DNA of 15,665 bases from Euperipatoides rowelli (Eukaryota > Onychophora > Udeonychophora > Euonychophora > Peripatopsidae). The stretch lies in assembly GCA_003024985.2 (NCBI GenBank), contig PXIH01S0007281.1; one strand, given 5' to 3'. A program made the position numbers and the translations under genes. Below the pieces are notes generated by a model. The model searched no databases, was not told the origin of the DNA, and worked only from the letters and a program-made list of their open reading frames with translations. Every line of letters starts with the position of its first letter. Position 1 is the stretch's first letter. Of the stretch, positions 8,768 to 15,665 are shown one piece after another.

Positions 8768-8779
8768 TCCCGCCAAAAT
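8768..8779 (-). promoter_or_regulatory. E2F-like site
   Basis: The minus strand reads ATTTTGGCGGGA, matching the classical E2F/DP pattern TTTTGGCGGGA. It lies in a GC-richer stretch (8690-8810) upstream of a possible plus-strand splice donor at 9007, and a plus-strand ATG follows it at once (8781). A single motif match is weak evidence for a promoter. Confidence 0.35.
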
Positions 8780-8813
8780 AATGTCGCTGGCTCGCTGCCC
8801 TCCTTTTTACGAG

Positions 8814-8826
8814 TTTTTTTTTTTTT
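8814..8826. repeat. T13 run
   Basis: Thirteen T in a row, followed by further T-rich sequence. On the opposite strand it makes the lysine-rich start of a 67-residue open frame (8853-8650), which I therefore do not accept as a gene. Confidence 0.85.
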
Positions 8827-8968
8827 GTTCTTTTTTAAATTCAGTTTGGGCATTGGCTGATTCTTCTGTTGCTAAGGGCAACACATTATAATTAAGGCTG
8901 TTAGGCCGCCAATTTATCATGTGATGTGAGTGTGACAACACCCGAATGGAGCTCTGGTCGTTTTTCAT

Positions 8969-8985
8969 TATAGCTATTAGCTATA
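8969..8985. repeat. Small perfect inverted repeat
   Basis: TATAGCT and AGCTATA, 7-bp arms, around ATT. It lies just upstream of the possible splice donor at 9007. It may be a binding site or chance. Confidence 0.5.
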
Positions 8986-9006
8986 CAATTTAGCTGCCAT
9001 TGCCAG

Positions 9007-9205
9007 GTACGTACGTTATCTTTAAAATAAAGGAATTTATAACTTACCTTTTCTGTACCCTTTCTAACATTCCCAATTAATTTTTTTTTAAACATACTGT
9101 AGACGCCTTTTAAAAATAAACCTTGTAGACGCCACCTTTCAAAAATTAGGATTATCATGCGGATTTATTTTATCCCTAATCTAACTTGCTCCTTTATTGT
9201 TTCAG
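9007..9205 (+). other. Candidate intron (good donor and acceptor)
   Basis: The donor CCAG|GTACGT starts at 9007 and the acceptor TTTATTGTTTCAG ends at 9205, with a good pyrimidine tract (from about 9188). This would give a 199-bp plus-strand intron. The first ATG after the junction (9212-9214) opens only 14 codons, and upstream frames are closed by stops. If the unit is real, the exons here are 5' UTR or a non-coding transcript. There is no further support in the sequence. Confidence 0.25.
9098..9149. repeat. Two-unit tandem repeat, 26-bp period
   Basis: TGTAGACGCC occurs at 9098-9107 and 9124-9133, each followed by similar A/T-rich text (TTTTAAAAATAAA and ACCTTTCAAAAATTA). This looks like a small local duplication within the candidate intron. 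Confidence 0.6.
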
Positions 9206-9249
9206 CTTGTAATGGAATCCATTGGAACAGAACGCATTTTATCCATTTG

Positions 9250-11560
9250 TAGCTAATCCTATAAATTTATTTTTATAATTTGATTAACAATTTTGGACAA
9301 ATTTTTCATAAATTTTATAAAATATGTAATAAAATTTCTCCATCTTTCGTTGTTGGCGATTTTTGTTTAAATATGAAGGCAATAAATATTTGGATTCGTA
9401 TTATACCTCGGTAAGTCTTTGTCAAGCGAGTATATAAAAATGACTAATTTAATGCTGAAACGGCAATTTAAAAAAAAACCATTTGGTGCGTATTTTTGGC
9501 AAACTTCCATAATTTCTTAACACCCGCATCATCTTAATTGATTATTCATATTTTGCTCACCCAAAAATAGTTCAACCAGGACCCAGTCCTGAGTTCAACA
9601 TTGTTAAAATATTTCCATCTTTTTTACTATAGTGGCTGAAATTAATGTTTTCCATTCATATTATTTGAATTTCATACAGTCTGTTGTCTGTCTATTTTTA
9701 ACGTATTTTTTTAGTATGGAATTATAACCATTCCCACATAATTTTTTGTTATTTTTCAAAACGTTTTTAATTAGCAACTTGTAAAAGTACTTAATTAAAA
9801 AAAATTCGTTATAACAAACTCATATTATACAAAAATAAATATAACCGTATGGTATGTTAAAACCGCGGGCACTAATCAGGCTATCAGTTTGTCTAATCTA
9901 TATTTAGCTGACCGCCATTTTTTTTACAACAAAAATGAATTGCTTTTACTAAAAACAATTGTTTCTTTTCATATATGTCATTAAATTTTCGCTTCCAATT
10001 GCCCTGTTGACGAAATAGATTTAATCTTTTATCATAATTTTAAATAATTAAGACAATGTATTTAATTTTCTCTATTTTTTTAGTTACTGTACTTTTTGTT
10101 TGCAAAATCTGATCCATTGTTTCCCATCCGAGTACTCCCCAAAATAATACAGTGGATAACTGGTCCAAAGAAGCCACTGTTATGCTAATTGCTTGCTAGT
10201 TAATGTTAATGAAACACCTAAAGAGCATTCAATGTTCTGTGAATGTTAATTAAAATTCATAATTATAGCTATCTCATTTAGGCCTATAGGTGAAAAGAAC
10301 ATCATGGTTTAATAAAATTTCCAAATAAGTTTGCAGTCAGAACTGATAAATGTTTACATACTTTAACAATGATTAATTTTTTTTTGTCTTAGAACTTTAG
10401 GTAGCCTATTACAGTATATTAAAAGGAAAAAGAAAAAGAGAAGATTGCCTAAGTACTGTAGTGAAAAAATTAATGAAAACTAAGATTATGGGAGTAGGAC
10501 CATAACACAAACCATGGTAGCATAGATCAGCTTATTCTTGTAAGGATTGGCAAGAACGGTATTTATAATTTATCCACACAACAAGAATTGAAGGAATTCA
10601 GAAGATATAAAGCAAATATTCTGATTAAAGTACGCTTGAAGAATCCACAATAAAATCATTTAAAATTCACTAAGCCAAATGTAATCCACATGGATGCAGA
10701 TAATTCATTCCTTATTTTAGGGCTTTGTCTAGGTTTTGTAATTCAAAGATCAATGATGTTGCTTCATTTTCAATTCATTCAACCATTTTAGAAATATACT
10801 TATGAGATTAACTAATGGAATACATTTTATAAATTTTTCATGCACAAGAATGAGATTGATTGCTTTGGTGATTTATTTTTAATGTTTTAACAATGTAGAT
10901 TGACTAAGCAATAATGTGAACCGTGTCCCAAATCATTATCATAGAATTGTATATGAAATGATAACCTTCAAGTATGAACAAGTAAAAAAATGAGATGAAT
11001 TAGTGTACAGACTACTGATTTGTCCAATCTGCATTTAGATTACTAAATCTGACCTATAAAGTGTTTAATAATTGGCAAGCAAAATGACATTACTAGATGT
11101 TGCGAAAAAAGTTAATTCTTACTTCGTACAACCATTAGACATTAAGCACAATTTGAGGAGGATAATTGGAACAATGGTACTTCTGAGCTGAATTATGCTG
11201 ACACCAAAAGAACAAGCATTTCAATCAACTACTTTTTTTAAGCTTTAATGATCATTTATATATTGCAATCAAAGAATCTCAAATTATATTTCTTTTACAC
11301 ATGGTCAAGTATAAATAAAAATATTCAAGAATTTTCAATGGATTTTCATATACAGTAAATACTAAACTTGTGAATTTACTGAATTATAAAATTAATTTAT
11401 AAGAGCAATTGTGGCTTAGATTATCTCACACGAACTAAAAGTTCAAGACGAATGAATGTGAAGATACAATCTGCAAAATGGAAAAATACAGTTTATTTTT
11501 TAAAAAGAAAAAAAAAATCTAAATTGTGAAATGGAAATAAGCAATGAACAGACATGTTTT
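9250..11560. other. No recognisable feature
   Basis: AT-rich sequence on both strands with no open frame that looks protein-like, no LINE or SINE motif, and no RNA gene that I can recognise. It holds several TACTGTA/TACAGTA words (see findings). Confidence 0.45.
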
Positions 11561-11631
11561 GATGTACCATGATAAATGTAGTAAACTTATAGTCATCATG
11601 AAGTTTGAAGTTGTTGGAAAGAAACACATCC

Positions 11632-11705
11632 GTGTCTGCTGCAGGATTCAAACCTGTAATGTCTAGAGTTGCAGTTAGCCCTACCAATGGACCCACCAAG
11701 ACATC
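11632..11705 (-). mobile_element. tRNA-derived SINE-like copy 1
   Basis: The minus strand starts GATGTCTTGGTGGGTCCATT then GGTAGGG, an RNA polymerase III A-box-like block (11697-11680). A B-box-like GGTTTGAATCC lies at 11654-11644, one base from GGTTCGAATCC. CAGG and CCTG around it form a T-stem-like hairpin. A following AGACAC could pair with the leading GTCT, as in an acceptor stem. The anticodon arm is not convincing, so this is not a working tRNA. The second copy at 13709-13628 has the same head, which points to a SINE family. The tail and full length are uncertain; no A-tail or target-site duplication was found. Confidence 0.65.
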
Positions 11706-13600
11706 GACATTAGCAAAATAAAATATATAAACCAATATTATTTTGGAAATGTTTGAATTTTTGTGATGTAGAAGTTGGTGAACAAAACAGTAAATTTTAA
11801 AGCAATATATTTTTAGTTGTACTACCTTAACAAATGAAAATTCAGATGTCATTAACTTTTTTACCCTGGAATAAATATGGGGAAAAATTACTAATCACGG
11901 AACAGACTATCTTCATGAATATAACAGATGTTCCTAATTAGCATGTTTTATGTAAAGTACAGAAATCCTGTTGAATGTTCAAGTCTAAAATGTCAGACTA
12001 AATATTTTCTTTGGTTCTTTGATTGGACTATTTTGACATTGATTTCACATCGTACTCATTTGCATACTTTTTCAAAGTATGTGAAGAATAACATTTATTT
12101 TGAGAACAGAAAGTAATGAACAATTTTAATTTCTCCAGAATGGTCCAATATATCCTGCAGGCTTACTCTTTTTTAAAGTATGCTACATAAATGAAGTAGG
12201 TTACAACAAAAAAAAATTGATCGGTGGTTTTATTTGTTGATTCCAAGCACATACTTTTAAAACAGAAGCACTTTTAGGAATGCATCTCTTCAGAGTTACA
12301 GTAAGTAAATGCTGGACCAGTGCAAATGATGTGACAATAATATAAAGATTCAAAATCAAGACAATGATAGCCTACATTGAATTTAAGATCTCTTGCATTG
12401 CCTCAAATTCAATTGGACAATGTAAATTGTATACATACAAAAGTTCATTGTGTTGCATAAAGTTTGCAAAAAAAAAATTAAAATGTGATTGCATGAAATA
12501 TTTTGTTTCTAGTGATTGTAGTTTCTCTGTGTTTTTAATTCCAAATATAGTTTCTTACAAAAGGAAATTGAAGAGTTTGTAACTTTTTATTTGACAATAA
12601 AAGAACTTTTTGCTAACTATTTATTGTCTATTCTGCTTATTATAGAAGAAAAAGTTTTGAATTTCTTGTAGACTGTTTCTACATTAAAAGTGGATCCAAT
12701 TTAGGCCATATAAGAACTTTTGGTTATAAGATAGAATAATCTTGGATAGCCTACCTAAAATACTAGTGAACAGAGTATCTGAAGTTATTAAAAAAACATA
12801 CAACATTTATTAACTATTAGCCAATATGCTTCTGACATTAGAAATTAACGAAAGTTATCGAGAAATAAAATATAAAGTAATTACAAAATTCTTGGCATTA
12901 AAGTATTGTTGTAGATGATAATTTAGACTTGAAAGTTTTCATACAGATTAATATAGCTTTGACCCAAAAATCCTCTTATAGGCCATACCACTAGTTTGCA
13001 TAGATAAATAAGTATTAGCCAAAATGTTTAGTCATTTGGGAATTCACTATTTTATATAAAAATGTCGGAACAAAGATCATAAATCTATTAATGCACTATG
13101 AAAAAAAAATCAAATAGACAAATACTATTGTAAAGACTACAGATAGCTTGCAGATAAAATTGACAAATGCAATTTGTTTTAGTATATACAGTAGTACATA
13201 AAAGGCACAAGAATGAGAACAAGAGATTTAGATTGGCAAGATAAAGAACTATAACCTACAGGCTGACATTGATCTTCATATTGTTTACTTGATATGGTAC
13301 ATCATATCTACAGATGAAAGGGGGGGGGGATGCAACTTAATTTTAAGAGTTGAAATATTTTGCTTTGTATAGGAGGCTAAAAATCGTTGGTATGAATAGA
13401 AAAGATTCAGAAAGTTTAAAATTGCATTTATTTTATTCACTGAAATATTAAAATTAAATGAATATTGGAAAAATAAAATACATCCCTACAAAATACTAAC
13501 GATGCTACGGCCAAAAGTGCAATTTTTATGATGAATAATTAAAACTATTTCTAACTAGCTGAGAATATTACGAGTCATTTTATTGAAAGAAAACAGGATT
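11706..13600. other. No recognisable gene
   Basis: AT-rich. Plus-strand frames at 11928-12116 and 12364-12582 are lysine, phenylalanine and cysteine rich, in keeping with AT-rich random sequence, and show no domain. I see nothing else apart from the G10 run. Confidence 0.45.
13320..13329. repeat. G10 run
   Basis: Ten G in a row in otherwise AT-rich DNA. This is notable on composition and prone to sequencing error. It could form a G-rich structure with other molecules but has no neighbouring G-tracts. Confidence 0.9.
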
Positions 13601-13620
13601 ATGTTTTCTTTAGAAAACAT
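13601..13620. repeat. Perfect 9-bp hairpin next to SINE-like copy 2
   Basis: ATGTTTTCT, TT, AGAAAACAT: nine paired bases with a two-base loop, just after the tRNA-like head on the minus strand. It may belong to the SINE body. Copy 1 has no counterpart. Confidence 0.6.
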
Positions 13621-13627
13621 CACACGA

Positions 13628-13709
13628 CGTCCATGTCCTAAGCGGGATATGAACCCGGGATGTCTTGGTTGGCAGCCTGCCTTCTTGCCAACTGACCCAC
13701 CGAGACATC
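13628..13709 (-). mobile_element. tRNA-derived SINE-like copy 2
   Basis: The minus strand starts GATGTCTCGGTGGGTCAGTT then GGCAAG (A-box-like, 13701-13684). Its B-box-like GGTTCATATCC is at 13655-13645, with CGGG and CCCG forming the T-stem. AGGACAT further on can pair with the leading ATGTCT, as in an acceptor stem. The distance between the boxes is longer than in copy 1, and the anticodon arm is irregular, so it is not a working tRNA. Copies 1 and 2 share the first 16 bases with one mismatch, and GACAYGGAYGT after the B-box region, then diverge. They are probably one SINE family or two related ones, both on the minus strand about 2 kb apart. Confidence 0.68.
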
Positions 13710-15665
13710 GGCCTTATGAGTCATCTTATACTTTTACAGCATAGAATATCAATATTTTTCAACGATAATCTATTGCATTAAAGTGAATTTGCAAATATTT
13801 ATAAAAATATGAATATTAACATTGAGTACAAGAAGTCCATAAAAAAAAAATGGTGCAGACTGCAATGGTTATGAAAACAAAAAATATTGTATATACTGTA
13901 CTTGACAATGAATATACAACTGATGATTACAAACATGTTGGAAGAGGAATAATTACAACTGTGTTCCAATAATCGTCACTAGAACAACAAACAATAATTC
14001 AAGCCTGAAAGAGAATATACTTCAACAAATCTTGGAAACAATTTTTGTTAAGAATACCAGTAGGCTACCGTAATATAATAAAATGACCATTTTACCGGCT
14101 TTATTTAATCTAGTCAACCAATATTTTCTTAACAATATACCATAGTGTATTTGTGCACTTTGTCTATCTAATAAATAGAAATCTTTTTTTTTAAATTATC
14201 GTAAACGGTAAACCTATAATGAAACATCTACTATTCCAACATTTTAGTTAACCTAAGAATGAAAAACATCATAGTTATAATAGCTCTAAATATACAATAC
14301 TTCTCTATCGTATAATTACAATAACTTCAATTTTAATAAATCATTAAACAATTTTTCCTATATTTGAAAGTAATTACTATGGTATTGGTATTTATTTGTC
14401 CAAGAACTAACTTTACAAACATAAAATCTTAATACAAAACATATAAATTCCAAAATAATAGGAATCTGATTTAAACATTGTGATAACTTGGATCTACAAG
14501 TATTGCTTCCAGTGATATAGAATTGTTTTCCTTTTTGGATGAGAATTATTGAAAGCTCTAGCAATTATTGATAAACAATCATAACATACTTTCACAAAGG
14601 AATTACACACTATTACTGAAATCTAGTAGGAATAGGTCTGACAGAATTCTTTCAACCACCTACTTACAGTATGTGTTATAGCATTCAACTAGCAATAGTT
14701 TCAATTCTTGGATAATTTAAAAAAACCCAAGAAAGTCAAATATGAGGTTTGTATAAATTTACCAGAATTCTCATATTTTGCTTAAAGATTTTGATGAATT
14801 GAAAATATGTGTTTGTATTGACTTAATTGCAGTAACTAAAACTTTTATAACAGAAAACTACACAATTTGTAGAAGAGATGTAGTCCAGGAATTATGTTTA
14901 TTATCTCAAAATTTTTGAAAGTTCTTTGATCTTTACATCTGGAATTGATATCTCAAGATTCGTTTTTGGAGTTTAGAGTATAACTATTATTACTGTATAT
15001 ATATCTACTTCCTCCAGTAAGTTCTTGTGAATTAGAACTTCAAGAATTGGTTTGGAAAAGAGTTTAACTTTTATCTTGTTATATTTTACTGATTTTTATC
15101 AACCATGTTCAATGCTATAATCTAAATAGTAATGATAATCATTTGATAGATTTACTTTATGAATAATGTAGATTGACAATACTGATGAATACAACAGTAA
15201 TCAAGATATCAACTGATGAAAAAAATGGTTGATCAAAAAATAAAGCAATAACAAGCATAAGGTGATTGGAAGACAAAACAAAAATACTTGTTGATGGTAT
15301 AGAAGTACTATTAGATATAATCAAGCAATTTCATACAACAGTAAATGACACTGAAATATCAAATATCGTACACAATAAATAGAATGGAGTATAAAATACT
15401 GTAAATTGATTGATTAAAAGAGAATTGCTAGCGAAGTATCAAATGAATTGCAGTAAGCTTAATTTTTGTAACAACTGATATAAAAAGCTATGGCCTAACT
15501 ATAAAAAAATAATGATAGAACAAAAATGTAATAAAATAATTTGGGTGAAGTCACAAACAGAAGCTTTGATATATTGGTCATTCTTTTTCAGTAGATTAAA
15601 AGCAAATACTATTTAATCTAAAGAAATTATAAAAATTTATGGAAAAAAAAGTAGTAGCCAAGAAA
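13710..15665. other. No recognisable feature
   Basis: AT-rich sequence to the window edge with no gene-like frame, repeat family or RNA gene that I can identify. It has several TACTGTA/TACAGTA words. The minus-strand frame at 14564-14358 shows no domain. Confidence 0.45.

Noticed and set aside
8650-8853. Minus-strand 67-residue basic frame that looks like a nuclear protein start
   Set aside because: The lysine-rich start comes from the T13 run on the plus strand. The rest has no recognised domain.
8781-8889. Short plus-strand frame starting at an ATG beside the E2F-like site (MSLARCPPFYEF)
   Set aside because: It depends on reading through the T13 run, whose length is unstable, and ends after 36 codons with no domain.
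11493-11852. A 119-residue minus-strand open frame, the longest in the window
   Set aside because: It runs through SINE-like copy 1 and its AT-rich flanks. The middle (VGPLVGLTATLDITGLNPAA) is just the tRNA-like head translated, and the end is a phenylalanine/lysine run from homopolymers.
12364-12582. Plus-strand 72-residue frame with nine cysteines
   Set aside because: The frame is AT-rich with many lysines, and no spacing pattern or compositional change marks it off from its surroundings. I prefer the 7755-7890 candidate, which sits in a GC-richer island.
13628-13709. Functional tRNA gene
   Set aside because: A-box, B-box and T-stem are visible, but the anticodon arm and box spacing do not fit a canonical cloverleaf, and a second similar copy exists at 11632-11705.
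1695-14079. TACCGTAATATAAT present at 1695-1708 and 14066-14079, with a shorter match at 1750
   Set aside because: The flanks do not align, and a 14-base match between AT-rich stretches is not surprising in a window this size.
1-15665. Bacterial-type systems (defence islands, CRISPR, toxin-antitoxin, prophage)
   Set aside because: The sequence has animal-type LINE and SINE relics, no dense coding, and no direct-repeat array with regular spacers.

Overview
The window is AT-rich (roughly 70% A+T by eye) and looks like animal, probably invertebrate, nuclear DNA. I see no intact protein-coding gene. What can be recognised is mostly dead transposable elements: relics of APE-type non-LTR retrotransposons (LINEs of the CR1/L2/jockey group) and two tRNA-derived SINE-like copies. 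There are no bacterial operons, ribosome binding sites, CRISPR arrays or intact RNA genes. The species cannot be named from this sequence.

Left part (1-2068). A minus-strand relic of a LINE ORF1 (nucleic-acid-binding chaperone type) runs from about 1015 down to 196, with a (TA)12 tract in it. Its ORF2 would lie beyond the left edge. A coding-like but unclassified stretch (1018-1350) lies upstream of it. 1351-2068 holds nothing I recognise.

LINE cluster (2069-7500). Two minus-strand ORF2 relics lie head to tail. Element 1 (about 2388-4330) keeps the reverse transcriptase (RT) and C-terminal domain. Element 2 (about 4421-7500) keeps the C-terminal half of the endonuclease, the linker, the RT and the C-terminal domain. 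Element 2 was broken twice. A plus-strand LINE 3' fragment (element 3, about 4618-5137) splits its C-terminal domain, with a possible degraded target-site duplication. A 113-bp piece about 90% identical to the linker of element 1 sits between its RT motifs GVPQ-S and YVDD. The reading frames are held together only by many frameshifts and stops, so no active protein is made.

Middle (7501-9250). This is the least repeat-like part and is locally richer in GC. It has a possible minus-strand exon for a cysteine-rich peptide (7755-7890), an 8-bp inverted repeat combining a GTCACGTGAC E-box with AGGTCA half-sites (8083-8103), an E2F-like site (8768-8779), and a well-formed donor/acceptor pair that would bound a 199-bp plus-strand intron (9007-9205). 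These are candidates for a promoter or a small transcription unit, not demonstrated genes.

Right part (9250-15665). Almost featureless AT-rich DNA, except for two minus-strand tRNA-derived SINE-like copies (heads at 11705-11632 and 13709-13628) and a G10 run. The 7-mer TACTGTA/TACAGTA occurs about four times more often than base composition predicts across the window, mostly in the right half.
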